NCBI GenBank assembly: GCA_919902735.1
Contig: CAKKRM010000199.1
Coordinates: 1 to 41,150, forward strand
Length of the DNA: 41,150 nt
Direction: 5' to 3'
From: Anaerolineales bacterium
GTDB lineage: Bacteria > Chloroflexota > Anaerolineae > Anaerolineales > Villigracilaceae
Below, piece by piece: positions 8,476 to 17,360 of this stretch (its first letter is position 1; each line of letters opens with the position of its first letter). The translations under genes and the position numbers were made by a program. The notes beneath the pieces are model-generated. The model was given only the letters and a program-made list of their open reading frames with translations. It did not search any database and was not told the origin of the DNA.

Positions 8476-9645
8476 TTACCCCCCTGAAGTCAGGGAGGAA
8501 TAAATTCGTGAATACGAAGCAACCATCTGATTTACAGAAAAGGCGCTCTGAGCTACTGATGCTGAATACCGAGATCTTTTCTCATAATAAATACCATCTA
8601 TCACAAGCTTTTTAAGCTCTGTCGCTAAAACATCCTGTGAAGTTGAATTAAAGAATATAGGGTCGGAGCCGCTCCATTCAGTGTCCATTTGTAATGAAAC
8701 AACCGGAACTCCCATGGAAGCCGCTTGTAATCCCGCGATCCCAACCAAATCCTCGATTCCTGCAATCAGAAAAGCCCTGGCAATTGAGCAGGGCAATTTA
8801 ATATCATCCATATATCCTGTAAACTTAACATGGTTACCCAAGTCCAATGAGCGAACCAAATCCTCGGCACGCTGTCTGTCAGGGCCATCTCCAACCAATA
8901 AATATATAAATGGTTTGTTGTAAATCTCCCTAAACCGATCAATCACCATCAACAGATCCAAAACTTTTTTCTGTTGCTGTTGCAAACGCATAACACTTAG
9001 AATAACAGGGATATTCCCATATGTGTTTTTATACTCATCCACCTCGCTTTGACCAGGCAAATCCAAAGGCAACACACCAAAAGGAATATAATCAATAAAA
9101 TTTTCAGGCATTCTATTTCGTAATATTTTCAAATCTTTTCGTCTTAATTCAACTATCAGACCGTCATTTTTTTTCCAGAACACAAAAAAAAGGTTTCGCT
9201 CCCAGGGAAGCAATGAAACCAGGTCAGAGTGAAAAGTTTCAATATATTTAGGTGCAGGTTTCCGACTCAGGGGTTGAAAAACCAGGCAAATCCAAGAAAA
9301 AAACGAGGCCAATAGCAGATTACTATGAGCAATATGATATCGGGCCATTCTGCCGCTAATGGTCCACCACATAGCAAACAATGGCAGCAAGAATATTGTC
9401 AATATCTTTTTAGATGAATTTTCATGGTCGGACGCCAAAGTAAAAGGCAAAATATTCAATAATCCCACACGTGAATCCAACTCAACCAGAACAGACTGGT
9501 CTTGTGCTGTATGGTAAAAAATCAACAAATCCACCCTTGCCCCAGCCGCCGCCATTGCATTAGCCAGGTCAAGAACTATACGTTGTGCCCCCCCCTTTCC
9601 CATTTTTGAGATGATAAATAAAATTCTTAAATCACGAACTTCCAT
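8476..9645 (-). CDS. GT4 family glycosyltransferase with altered EX7E motif
   Basis: The 389-aa GT-B protein starts RILFIISKMGKGGAQRIVLDL, the glycine-rich N-terminal loop of GT4, and has VILSVMRLQQQQKKVLDLL and FIYLLVGDGPDRQRAEDL in the donor half. Where most GT4 enzymes have E-x7-E, it reads DLVGIAGLQ, that is D-x7-Q, so the usual nucleotide-contacting glutamates are replaced. The following GVPVV is normal. The gene is clearly more AT-rich than asnB (9121-9180 has 16 G+C of 60; 13741-13800 has 35 of 60). It sits 41 bp after the acetyltransferase and six bases before the UPF0104-like gene. Confidence 0.8.
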   Translation of the reverse strand: MEVRDLRILFIISKMGKGGAQRIVLDLANAMAAAGARVDLLIFYHTAQDQSVLVELDSRVGLLNILPFTLASDHENSSKKILTIFLLPLFAMWWTISGRMARYHIAHSNLLLASFFSWICLVFQPLSRKPAPKYIETFHSDLVSLLPWERNLFFVFWKKNDGLIVELRRKDLKILRNRMPENFIDYIPFGVLPLDLPGQSEVDEYKNTYGNIPVILSVMRLQQQQKKVLDLLMVIDRFREIYNKPFIYLLVGDGPDRQRAEDLVRSLDLGNHVKFTGYMDDIKLPCSIARAFLIAGIEDLVGIAGLQAASMGVPVVSLQMDTEWSGSDPIFFNSTSQDVLATELKKLVIDGIYYEKRSRYSASVAQSAFSVNQMVASYSRIYSSLTSGG

Positions 9646-9686
9646 AGCAACCTTTCGAGTTCAAACAACAGTTACATAGCTGCTTC

Positions 9687-10307
9687 TTACGTTTTTGCAT
9701 AGGCCGAGCCAACCTGCCGGGCTGGGTTCCCAGCAACAATCGATCCAGCAATAACATTTTTTGTAACCACGCTTCCAGCCGCAACGACGGAATCTTTTTC
9801 AATAGTCACCCCCTTAAGAATAATTGAGCGAGAACCGATCCAGACATTATCTTCCAACCGGACTTTGGCGGTTTTTCCCAATTCATTACGCACTTCTGGA
9901 GCCAGGCCATGAAAATCTGCATCATAGATCAAAGTATGCGGGCCTATACGACAATCAGCCCCAATCACGATGGACGAGCACGCAATAATCTCACATCCAT
10001 TCATGATCGCTGTCCGTTGCCCGATTTGTATAATTGATTCGGACTCGCGCGGCTGTAAAATAATCGAAAGATTCACCCCTCCTGCCATGGCATAGCCCAA
10101 CGTCACCCGATCATGAATAACCAATTCTCCCTGCCCTTGAAACAACGTGGAGGATTTAACACGTACAGCTTTTCCAATAACACAATGTCCGCCATACCAC
10201 CAAGCTGCCAGATAAAGGCCATTAATACGTAACATTGACAGTAAAAATTTTAACGGCAGCGAATAAAACGCCGGAGTTTGTAGCTGTCTAAAAATCTTAG
10301 TTTTCAT
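9687..10307 (-). CDS. Hexapeptide-repeat (LbetaH) O- or N-acyltransferase
   Basis: The protein (206 aa from the ATG at 10307) has a left-handed beta-helix signature: a run of hexapeptide turns from IHDRVTLG to [16 protein letters not shown], the His-containing DADFHGLA loop usual at the acetyl-CoA active site, and the closing [27 protein letters not shown] and [10 protein letters not shown]. The chosen ATG overlaps the aminotransferase stop by 11 bp; TTG/ATG codons at 10341-10349 would add up to 14 residues, and neither start has a strong Shine-Dalgarno. It likely acetylates a sugar of the glycan made by this cluster, since the WxcM-like gene already carries the amino-sugar acetyltransferase. 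Confidence 0.8.
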   Translation of the reverse strand: MKTKIFRQLQTPAFYSLPLKFLLSMLRINGLYLAAWWYGGHCVIGKAVRVKSSTLFQGQGELVIHDRVTLGYAMAGGVNLSIILQPRESESIIQIGQRTAIMNGCEIIACSSIVIGADCRIGPHTLIYDADFHGLAPEVRNELGKTAKVRLEDNVWIGSRSIILKGVTIEKDSVVAAGSVVTKNVIAGSIVAGNPARQVGSAYAKT

Positions 10308-11406
10308 GGAATGCACGTATTGCCGATATGACTTGAATTGCATCATCAAGCGCCATGTGAGGCCCCATTGGAAGGCTTAGTACTGTTTGAGCGCTATTCT
10401 CAGCAATTGGAAAATCGCCTTTCTTATATTCAGCATCTCGATAAGCATCTGATAAATGCGGTGGTATTGGGTAATGAATCAGTGTTCCTATTCCACTTTC
10501 ATTAAGGCACTTTTGTAAGCCGTCGCGTTGCGAATGTCGAATAACGAACAAATGCCACGCAGGGTCTACCAGATCTGGCACGTGCGGCAAGATTAAGTCA
10601 GGCAAATCAGATAAATTCGTAAGATACTCTCGAGCGATAATTTTTCGCCGCAAATTCCATTCATTTAGATACTTTAATTTGACCTGTAAAAATGCGGCCT
10701 GCAAAGGGTCAAGACGCGAGTTGTAACCGATAACTTCGTTATAGTATTTTACTTTCGAGCCGTAATTACGCAACACTCGAATACGTTCTGCCAAGCGATC
10801 ATCATTAGTAGTCACGGCGCCTGCATCGCCAAACGCGCCAAGATTCTTGCCCGGATAAAAACTCCATCCTGCTGCATCACCTATGGACCCGGCATATTTT
10901 CCTTTATAAACCGCTCCATGCGCCTGAGCGGCATCTTCTATAACCTTCAAATTATATTGACGCGCTATTGCAAGAATGGCATCCATCTCGGCTGTTTGCC
11001 CATACAAGTGAACCAGTAAAATGGCGCGTGTACGAGACGTAATAGCAGACTCGATTCTAGCAGGGTCAATATTATAGGAAGCAGGGTCAGGCTCCACAGG
11101 GACGGGACGGGCACCTGTATAAGATACCGCCAGCCATGTCGCAATATAAGTATTGGAAGGGACGATCACTTCATCCCCGTTTCCAATTTCGTATACTCTC
11201 AGGATAAGATGCAAGGCATCCAGGCCATTTGCAACACCAATACAGTGTTTCGAGCCGCAATAGGATGAATACTGTGCTTCAAAAGCGTCAACCTCTTCAC
11301 CTAAAATATACCATCCAGACTTCATGACACGACGATAGGCGGCGTCCAATTCATCCTGTATTTCCTGATACGGTTTATTAAGATATAGAAATGGAACTTT
11401 ACTCAT
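10297..11406 (-). CDS. DegT/DnrJ/EryC1/StrS sugar aminotransferase (FdtB/QdtB/WxcK-like)
   Basis: The 369-aa product is a full-length PLP-dependent aminotransferase of the nucleotide-sugar class: [17 protein letters not shown] at the N-terminus, the cofactor segment [11 protein letters not shown] and the lysine-bearing [14 protein letters not shown] near residue 185, with [12 protein letters not shown] later. Enzymes next to a WxcM/FdtA-type isomerase use dTDP-3-keto-6-deoxyhexose and glutamate to give dTDP-3-amino-3,6-dideoxyhexose. The ATG overlaps the WxcM-like stop by 8 bp (ATGAGTAA), so the two are coupled. The precise sugar, Fuc3N or Qui3N, cannot be decided by sequence here. Confidence 0.85.
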   Translation of the reverse strand: MSKVPFLYLNKPYQEIQDELDAAYRRVMKSGWYILGEEVDAFEAQYSSYCGSKHCIGVANGLDALHLILRVYEIGNGDEVIVPSNTYIATWLAVSYTGARPVPVEPDPASYNIDPARIESAITSRTRAILLVHLYGQTAEMDAILAIARQYNLKVIEDAAQAHGAVYKGKYAGSIGDAAGWSFYPGKNLGAFGDAGAVTTNDDRLAERIRVLRNYGSKVKYYNEVIGYNSRLDPLQAAFLQVKLKYLNEWNLRRKIIAREYLTNLSDLPDLILPHVPDLVDPAWHLFVIRHSQRDGLQKCLNESGIGTLIHYPIPPHLSDAYRDAEYKKGDFPIAENSAQTVLSLPMGPHMALDDAIQVISAIRAFHEN

Positions 11407-12334
11407 GTTTGCTCTTATTCAAAAACTGGTCATAATCATTCACATAGTCAGTTTGATCGTATCCGCCAGATGCAAAAACAAGCAATACAGCATCGGGCGA
11501 ATATTTATACTGTATGCCCCATACCATGGGTGGAATATGCAACCCAACTTGCGGGGATGAAAGAATTATCTCATCCCGCTCAGAACCATCATCCACAACA
11601 ACATGACAGGAACCATGAAGGCACGTCAAGAACTGATGTTGCTGACGATGCGCATGCTGCCCACGGATCTCATGGGGGGGAACATGGGAAATAACAAAGT
11701 ACCGTTGTGGAATAAAAGGCAGGCGGTCACCAACTTCGCCAAACGAGAGATTACCCCGGCTGTCATGAAAGTTTTTCAAAGATACAATCTTCACATCTTT
11801 AACTTTCAGGCTGCTTTCCGGCAGTAGTGCATTAAGCGGGATTATTCTTTCGCTATCCCGTCCACTGACAAAACCAATCACTCGTCCGGGATTCCCGACG
11901 ACAACAGCATTCGGCGGGATATCGTGTGTAACTACCGAGCCTGCGCCAACCATGGCAGATTGTCCAATGATGATCCCCGGCAAAATAGTGGCATTCGCTC
12001 CAATGGAAGCCTTGTTTTTGATCAAAGTGCGCGAATAAACTTCAGGTCGATTCTTGCTGCGTGGAAATGAATCATTTGTAAACGCCACATTCGGGCCAAT
12101 GAAGACATCGTCTTCAAGAGCTACGCCATCCCACAACTGAACTCCACTCTTAATAGTTACACGATCTCCAATTTTTACTTCATTTTCAATGAAAACATGA
12201 TCGCACACATTGCAGTCCACACCAAGCTGCGCTCCAGGTAGTACATGCGCGAACGCCCAAACACGAGTCCCGTCTCCGACACGGGCGCCATCTTCAACAA
12301 TTCCTTTTGAGTGAACGAAGTAGTTTTTTTTCAT
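11399..12334 (-). CDS. WxcM-like bifunctional sugar N-acetyltransferase / dTDP-4-keto-6-deoxyglucose 3,4-ketoisomerase
   Basis: This 311-aa product has the two-domain order of WxcM. Residues 1-~175 are a left-handed beta-helix acetyltransferase ([20 protein letters not shown], then [15 protein letters not shown] and [14 protein letters not shown]). Residues ~180-311 are an FdtA/QdtA-type cupin with RGNLSFGEV, the catalytic-site [14 protein letters not shown] and [16 protein letters not shown]. In WxcM, the cupin half isomerises dTDP-4-keto-6-deoxyglucose and the helix half acetylates the 3-amino sugar after the aminotransferase has acted; the next gene encodes that aminotransferase. RmlA and RmlB, needed for the precursor, are absent from the window. 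No clear Shine-Dalgarno precedes the ATG. Confidence 0.85.
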   Translation of the reverse strand: MKKNYFVHSKGIVEDGARVGDGTRVWAFAHVLPGAQLGVDCNVCDHVFIENEVKIGDRVTIKSGVQLWDGVALEDDVFIGPNVAFTNDSFPRSKNRPEVYSRTLIKNKASIGANATILPGIIIGQSAMVGAGSVVTHDIPPNAVVVGNPGRVIGFVSGRDSERIIPLNALLPESSLKVKDVKIVSLKNFHDSRGNLSFGEVGDRLPFIPQRYFVISHVPPHEIRGQHAHRQQHQFLTCLHGSCHVVVDDGSERDEIILSSPQVGLHIPPMVWGIQYKYSPDAVLLVFASGGYDQTDYVNDYDQFLNKSKHE

Positions 12335-12442
12335 AATGACAATTCAAAGACTTTTACCGAAAAAAATTTTGAAACCCTTACAAGGCTTACAATGAATAAA
12401 AGCCAGTATATCAGCAGGTTTAAATGAATACCCTGGAATTTA

Positions 12443-14317
12443 TTATTTTTTCGCCCACACACCCAACATCGCCAGCGCGTACAGGCGCTTGCCGTGATCC
12501 ATGCGGGCGGAGGTGTGTTCTTCGATAAGTTGATTCAACGCCGCGCGGTCAAACCATCGATGCAGCGGGCTTCCATTTGTCAGCAGCATTTCACGCGACC
12601 AATTATATAGCGGCCCGCGAAACCAGGCGCTGACGGGGATGCCGAATCCCTGTTTGCCGCGGCCTTTAATAGACTCGGGTAACTCTTTGGCAAATGCCTT
12701 CTTAAGCAGATATTTTCCGCTTCTTCCTTTGACCTTGAGCTGGTCGGGCACCCGGGCAGACCACTCCACGATTTCATGATCGAGAAACGGCGAGCGGCCT
12801 TCGAGCGAGGCGGCCATCGTCATGCGGTCGGCTTTGACGAGCAGGTCGCCGGGCAGGTAGGTGTGCAGGTCGGTGTAGAGGGTCTTGTCGAGGTAGGAGC
12901 CTTGAGCGGAGTCGAATTGTTTTGCCAATAAATTTTGGGCGTTGGCAGAATCGAAACGGAATTCAGGTTTCCATAATGCAGAGCGTTGACTCGGCGAGAA
13001 GTACGATCCCCAGCGCAGGATGCTGGCGCGGCGGTCTATTTCTGGAATCTGTTCGAGGCGTTTGATTCCGTTGACGAGACTGTGCCCAACGGGGCGGTCA
13101 GCGTTATCGGGGAGGAAATTTGCAATGGATGGAATCAGGCGTCGGGTTAGGAAACGAGGCGCGCGGGCGTAGGCGTCCGCGAATCCATCCAGCCAGTAAC
13201 GCTGATAGCCTGCGAAGTCCTCATCGCCGCCATCGCCATTCAGCGCAACGGTGATGTGTTCGCGAGTCAAAACGGAAAGGTGATAAAGCGGAATGGCGGA
13301 GGCGTCTGCGAAGGGCTCGCCGAAGTGAGCTGCAATTTTTTCGAGGGTGGCGGGAATGTCTCCATACGTGAGGGTGAACTCGTGATGATCGGTGGAATAT
13401 TTTTGGGCGACGGCGCGCGCGTGAGGAAGCTCGGTGAAATTTTGTTCTTCAAATCCTGCTGAAAAAGTTTTAACGGGGCCGCTCGCAAACTCGGACATGA
13501 GCGCGACGATGATGCTCGAGTCAATGCCGCCGCTGAGGTGCGCGCCAAGCGGACGTTCGCTGAGCAGGCGTATCTTGACGGCTTCACGCAGGCGGGCGCG
13601 GAGTTCTTCGATCAGTTCATCTTCGGATGCAGTGTGTTTGGGAAAATATGAATAATCCCAGTATCGTTTGATTGCCGCGTGTCCATTTTCCCAAACGAGG
13701 GTGTGCGCGGGCGGAAGTTTGAAGATGCCCTGATAAATCGTCAGCGGGTCGGGGACGTATTGCAGGCTGAGGTAGAGGTCGAGGGCTTCGAGGTTGATTT
13801 CGGGTTTGTGCGGGAGGGCGGCGAGGATGGCGCTGAGTTCGGAGCCGAAATAAAGCGTGCCGTTTTGAACCGTGTAATACATCGGCTTCTTGCCGAGGCG
13901 GTCGCGGCCAAGCAGGAGTTTTTTTCGTTTGTCGTCCCACAATGCAAAGGCAAACATGCCGCGCAGACGTTTGATGCAGTCGTCGCCTTCGTCTTCGTAA
14001 AAATGGACGATGCATTCGGTGTCGGTTTGGGTCGAGAGGCGATGTCCGCGGCGTTCGAGTTCGGCGCGCATTGCGGGGTAGTTGTAGCATTCGCCGTTGA
14101 AGATGATCCAGATGGATTCATCTTCGTTGGCGATGGGCTGGTCGCCGCCGCTGACGTCGATGATGGCGAGGCGGCGCATGGCGAGTCCCACGCCCGCGTG
14201 GATGTGAAAGCCGTCGCTGTCGGGGCCGCGGTGCGCGATGGTTGCGTTCATTTTTTCGAGCAGGGCGCGGGGAGGAGTTTGATTATCAGAATGGGAGAGG
14301 CCGCAGATGCCGCACAT
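12443..14317 (-). CDS. asnB: Asparagine synthase (glutamine-hydrolysing) family amidotransferase
   Basis: The 624-aa protein begins MCGICGLSH, so Cys2 is the class II glutaminase nucleophile after Met removal. The glutaminase domain shows RGPDSDG, RRLAIID and FNGECYNY; the synthetase domain shows the ATP PP-loop LSGGIDSSI near residue 262 and ALNGDGGDEDFAGYQRYW. Length and motifs match AsnB-type enzymes found in polysaccharide clusters. It may make asparagine, but placement at the 3' end of the gmd operon also fits amidation of a uronic acid. It follows a GT4 by 37 bp made partly of a 7-bp-period repeat. No frame damage was seen. Confidence 0.85.
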   Translation of the reverse strand: MCGICGLSHSDNQTPPRALLEKMNATIAHRGPDSDGFHIHAGVGLAMRRLAIIDVSGGDQPIANEDESIWIIFNGECYNYPAMRAELERRGHRLSTQTDTECIVHFYEDEGDDCIKRLRGMFAFALWDDKRKKLLLGRDRLGKKPMYYTVQNGTLYFGSELSAILAALPHKPEINLEALDLYLSLQYVPDPLTIYQGIFKLPPAHTLVWENGHAAIKRYWDYSYFPKHTASEDELIEELRARLREAVKIRLLSERPLGAHLSGGIDSSIIVALMSEFASGPVKTFSAGFEEQNFTELPHARAVAQKYSTDHHEFTLTYGDIPATLEKIAAHFGEPFADASAIPLYHLSVLTREHITVALNGDGGDEDFAGYQRYWLDGFADAYARAPRFLTRRLIPSIANFLPDNADRPVGHSLVNGIKRLEQIPEIDRRASILRWGSYFSPSQRSALWKPEFRFDSANAQNLLAKQFDSAQGSYLDKTLYTDLHTYLPGDLLVKADRMTMAASLEGRSPFLDHEIVEWSARVPDQLKVKGRSGKYLLKKAFAKELPESIKGRGKQGFGIPVSAWFRGPLYNWSREMLLTNGSPLHRWFDRAALNQLIEEHTSARMDHGKRLYALAMLGVWAKK

Positions 14318-14324
14318 GGGAGTC

Positions 14325-14380
14325 CTTGGTAAGTGGTAATTGGAGACTGGAGAATTAGAGAATTAGAGATTGGAGGATGG
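14325..14380. repeat. Degenerate 7-bp-period repeat, locus H2
   Basis: On the plus strand, words such as ATTGGAG, ACTGGAG, AATTAGAG, AATTAGAG and ATTGGAG follow each other at 7-8 bp. They fill the gap between the GT4 and asnB genes, and the repeat reads into the last codons and the TAA (14355-14357) of the GT4. Confidence 0.65.
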
Positions 14381-15485
14381 TGGAATACTGACGGGCGACA
14401 TGCTCCCATGAATATTCTGTTTCGACTCTCTGGCGGGATGCCTGCCCCATTTGCATGCGCATCTTTTCTTCGACGATGAGCCTGCTCAATCCATCTCGAA
14501 GAGAATCTACATCCTCAGGATTGACCAGCAAACCCGTCACGCCATCCAAAACGAGTTCTTCACTGCCTGCGATTCTGGTCGCCACCACGGGCAGTCCGCT
14601 GGACATGGCTTCGAGTACGGCGTTCGGCATGCCTTCGTGGCGCGAGGGGAAAAGGAACAGATTGGCTTGATGATAATCCTTTTCCAGTTCTTCGCGGGAT
14701 TGCCAGCCGAGGAAGGTGACGCGGTGGGCAATTCCAAGTTCACGCGCCAATGATTTCAGGGTATTCATTTGCGGGCCATCTCCTGCGATATTCCAATGCC
14801 AATCCAAATCCTTGAGTCCGGCGAGCGCGCGCAAGCCGAGATCGAGTCCCTTTTGGTGAACGATGCGGCCAACGGAAAAGAGCTGGGGGGGCAACCAATT
14901 ACGAGATTGGGAGGTGTAGCGTGTTGCGTCTACTCCGTTGGGGATGATGGGGATTTCGATGGATGAGTCGAAGGCGAGGGCGAGGTCGCGCAGTCCGCGG
15001 CTGTTGGCGATGACTGCGTCTGCCTGATGCCAGATGACGCGCAGGAAGGGGCCGATCAATTTGTGGAAGGTTTTGAAATCATACGGGCGAAAGCCGGGCA
15101 CGTCCCCGCCGCGCAGGGAAACGATGTACGGGATGCGGTAAAGCTTTTTCAAAAGCCAGGCCACTACGCCCGAAGGCACGCCGAAAAATGCCAGGGTGGC
15201 TGTCGGTTTGGTTTTTCGAATCAAGCCAAAGGTATGTAATGAAGCGGCTGCAATGAAGGTCAACTGCTCGAATGCAGTGGAACGATCCTGCCTGCGGCGC
15301 AAAGCGGGGATGCGGTAAATCGTCACGCCTTCATGAATTTCGAGTTTTGGCTGTCCGTGAAAATGGGCGGTGACAACGGTTATGTCATATCCAATGGATG
15401 CAAGACAGCGCGCAAGGTTTGCGCTGGCATTGCCGGCCCCGCCGCCGATGGGTGGATATTCACTGTTGATGATCAGAATACGCAT
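14355..15485 (-). CDS. GT4 family glycosyltransferase
   Basis: The 376-aa GT-B protein opens MRILIINSEYPPIGGGAGNAS and has SRGLRDLALAFDSSIEIPIIPNG for the hinge, LFSVGRIVHQKGLDLGLRAL for the donor domain and the E-x7-E signature in SRHEGMPNAVLEAMSSG. These are the features of retaining GT4 enzymes of polysaccharide assembly; donor and acceptor are unknown. The final residues LQSLIL and the stop are encoded by a 7-bp-period repeat (locus H2), so the original C-terminus may have been replaced. It lies eight bases after the UPF0104-like gene and belongs to the gmd-led operon. Confidence 0.85.
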   Translation of the reverse strand: MRILIINSEYPPIGGGAGNASANLARCLASIGYDITVVTAHFHGQPKLEIHEGVTIYRIPALRRRQDRSTAFEQLTFIAAASLHTFGLIRKTKPTATLAFFGVPSGVVAWLLKKLYRIPYIVSLRGGDVPGFRPYDFKTFHKLIGPFLRVIWHQADAVIANSRGLRDLALAFDSSIEIPIIPNGVDATRYTSQSRNWLPPQLFSVGRIVHQKGLDLGLRALAGLKDLDWHWNIAGDGPQMNTLKSLARELGIAHRVTFLGWQSREELEKDYHQANLFLFPSRHEGMPNAVLEAMSSGLPVVATRIAGSEELVLDGVTGLLVNPEDVDSLRDGLSRLIVEEKMRMQMGQASRQRVETEYSWEHVARQYSTILQSLIL

Positions 15486-15493
15486 GAAAAAAT

Positions 15494-16408
15494 TTAATCC
15501 GATTGAACGGGCTTCGGTTTTTTCTCATTCATCGCGGCGAGAATGGACGGCAGGAAGAATGCCCCGGGCAGGCTGGTGATGATGAACAACACGCGGGTCA
15601 GCAGGGCAACGGTTGCGCTTTCGGAGGGGCTTAATCCGCCGAACTGGGTAAGCAGGAAGGTCATGGAGAGTTCCTGCACGCCCAGGCCATTCATGGAAAT
15701 GGGAATAAGCGTCACAAAGTATGCCAGAGTGTATAACCCTGCCGCCAGCCAATAGGAAACATGATGGTCGATGCCAAGTAAAAGAAGGTAGATTGCGAAG
15801 TAAATAAATATCATGTTGCCCAGGGTGGCAAGCAGGGAGCCGCTCAATGCCAGCGGTTTCTTCAACCAAATGGAAAACGACTCAAAGGTGCGTTTGGAAA
15901 AATCCACGCCTTTTTGAATCAGCGCAGAAATTGCAAGGGACTGTGAGGCTCCATTGCCGAGCGAAAAGACGGGGATCAAACCCAAAGGGAGAGCCAGCGC
16001 CATGCCTGCCAGTCCAATCAAACGGTCGGCCACGAGCGAGGCGAGGCAGATGGCGCGGTCGTAGCCCAATTGCATCGCGCCGCCAAGCCGCACCACATCC
16101 CCGCCGATGGTGGTTGGCAAAAAGTTGGATGAAAAGTTTCCTGTAAAAGTCAACATGGTCGAGCGGAGAAAAGAAATTTCCACGCCTGCCGACCTGAGCA
16201 AGATATGCCAGCGCACCGTGGCAAACAAACGCGAGATAAGCAACGCGGCAATCGCCGCCAGAAAATATCCGCTGGAAACGCGCCGCAGTGCAGAGAAAAG
16301 TTCGCCGTCCCCTTTTTCTTCAAGCAAAACAACCAGAAGCCCCAACGCCAGAATACTGCCCAACGCGCGCGCGAGGGTCTGGCGGTTCTCACGCAGCCAA
16401 TTAATCAT
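15494..16408 (-). CDS. UPF0104 / LPG-synthase-TM-like membrane protein (second copy)
   Basis: The ATG at 16408 gives 304 aa; it overlaps the stop of the GT2 by 8 bp (ATGATTAA) and has AAGG six bases upstream. A TTG at 16411 is an alternative. Eight hydrophobic segments are seen, with family hallmarks RLFATVRWHILLRSAGV, FSSNFLPTTIGGDVVRLG, SLVADRLIGLAG, and ISMNGLGVQELSMTFLL. It is fused in archaeal AglD to a DPM1-like GT2; here the GT2 is the adjacent, overlapping gene. That pairing supports a lipid-linked-sugar role (inference). Confidence 0.85.
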   Translation of the reverse strand: MINWLRENRQTLARALGSILALGLLVVLLEEKGDGELFSALRRVSSGYFLAAIAALLISRLFATVRWHILLRSAGVEISFLRSTMLTFTGNFSSNFLPTTIGGDVVRLGGAMQLGYDRAICLASLVADRLIGLAGMALALPLGLIPVFSLGNGASQSLAISALIQKGVDFSKRTFESFSIWLKKPLALSGSLLATLGNMIFIYFAIYLLLLGIDHHVSYWLAAGLYTLAYFVTLIPISMNGLGVQELSMTFLLTQFGGLSPSESATVALLTRVLFIITSLPGAFFLPSILAAMNEKKPKPVQSD

Positions 16409-17360
16409 CAATGCCCTTGTCGAGGTTTATCTTTGTGCGGATGGTGTAAGTGGGCTTATGTTGGGATTCATGATAGGTGCGCACCAACTGTTCTGCAATC
16501 AGCCCCATCAGAACAGATTGGAATCCCATGATGGCAAACATGACGCCAATCGGCAAAAGCGGCGAGGTGGATGCCGGCACATTCCAGAATCGGCGGATGA
16601 ACAGGTAGAGCAGGTCAGCCAAGCCAATGAAAATCAGCGCCATGCCCGTGCCGCCAAAAAGATAGATCGGTTTGGAGGAATAGGATACGAGGAATTTTAC
16701 AGTGAACAGATCGAGGATGACTTTCACGGTTCTTTCCAGCCCGTACTTGGTCTTTCCAAATTGGCGGGGGTGGTGGCGGACGGCGACTTCGGTAATATTC
16801 GCGCCGACTGAATTGGCATAGACGGGAATAAAACGGTGCATTTCGCCGTAGAGACGGAAGCCTTCGAGCACATCGCGGCGGTAGGCTTTCAACGTACAGC
16901 CGTAATCATGCAGGTGAACGCCCGTCACCCGTGAAATTAATCGGTTTGCCAGCATGGATGGGAAGTTGCGAGTCACCGCATTGTCCTTCCTGTCTTTGCG
17001 CCAGCCGCTGACGAGATCGTAGCCTTCGTCCAACTTGGCAAGCATCATCGGGATATCGGCGGGGTCATTCTGCATATCCGCGTCCAAAAGAACGATGATC
17101 TCGCCCTGGGAATAATCCAACCCTGCGGCAATGGCGGCGGTCTGCCCAAAATTGCGGCGAAAGGAAACCACGCGAATATGCCCAGGGTCCTTTTGGGCAT
17201 ATTCGCTGAGGACAGAGAGGCTTTCATCGCGGCTGCCATCGTCCACAAGGATAACTTCCCAGGATTTTTGCAGGGTATTCATGGTTTTGTAGACGGCTTC
17301 AAATAAGAACGGCAGGTTCTCCTGCTCGTTATAAACGGGGATGACAAGTGATAGGTTCAT
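16401..17360 (-). CDS. DPM1/GtrB/ArnC-like polyprenyl-phosphate glycosyltransferase (GT2)
   Basis: The 319-aa product has the GT-A fold with LSLVIPVYNEQENLPFLFEA, the DDGSRDES metal-side motif, RRNFGQTAAIAAGLDYSQG for donor binding and LLDADMQNDP for the DxD metal site. Two TM segments near residues 233-255 and 265-295 close the protein, which is the GtrB/ArnC architecture: transfer of a sugar from a nucleotide donor to undecaprenyl phosphate on the inner face. Family members usually make the donor for a GT-C enzyme; the next gene upstream is such an enzyme. The ATG overlaps that gene by 4 bp (ATGA). Confidence 0.85.
   Translation of the reverse strand: MNLSLVIPVYNEQENLPFLFEAVYKTMNTLQKSWEVILVDDGSRDESLSVLSEYAQKDPGHIRVVSFRRNFGQTAAIAAGLDYSQGEIIVLLDADMQNDPADIPMMLAKLDEGYDLVSGWRKDRKDNAVTRNFPSMLANRLISRVTGVHLHDYGCTLKAYRRDVLEGFRLYGEMHRFIPVYANSVGANITEVAVRHHPRQFGKTKYGLERTVKVILDLFTVKFLVSYSSKPIYLFGGTGMALIFIGLADLLYLFIRRFWNVPASTSPLLPIGVMFAIMGFQSVLMGLIAEQLVRTYHESQHKPTYTIRTKINLDKGIDD

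Noticed and set aside
13679-14332. A 217-codon plus-strand frame opposite asnB
   Set aside because: It is antisense to the highly conserved glutaminase domain of asnB, has no ribosome-binding site and its composition is typical of a complementary frame in GC-rich DNA.
16107-16811. A 234-codon plus-strand frame opposite UPF0104/GT2 genes
   Set aside because: Antisense to two overlapping genes with strong motifs; no Shine-Dalgarno and no recognisable domain.
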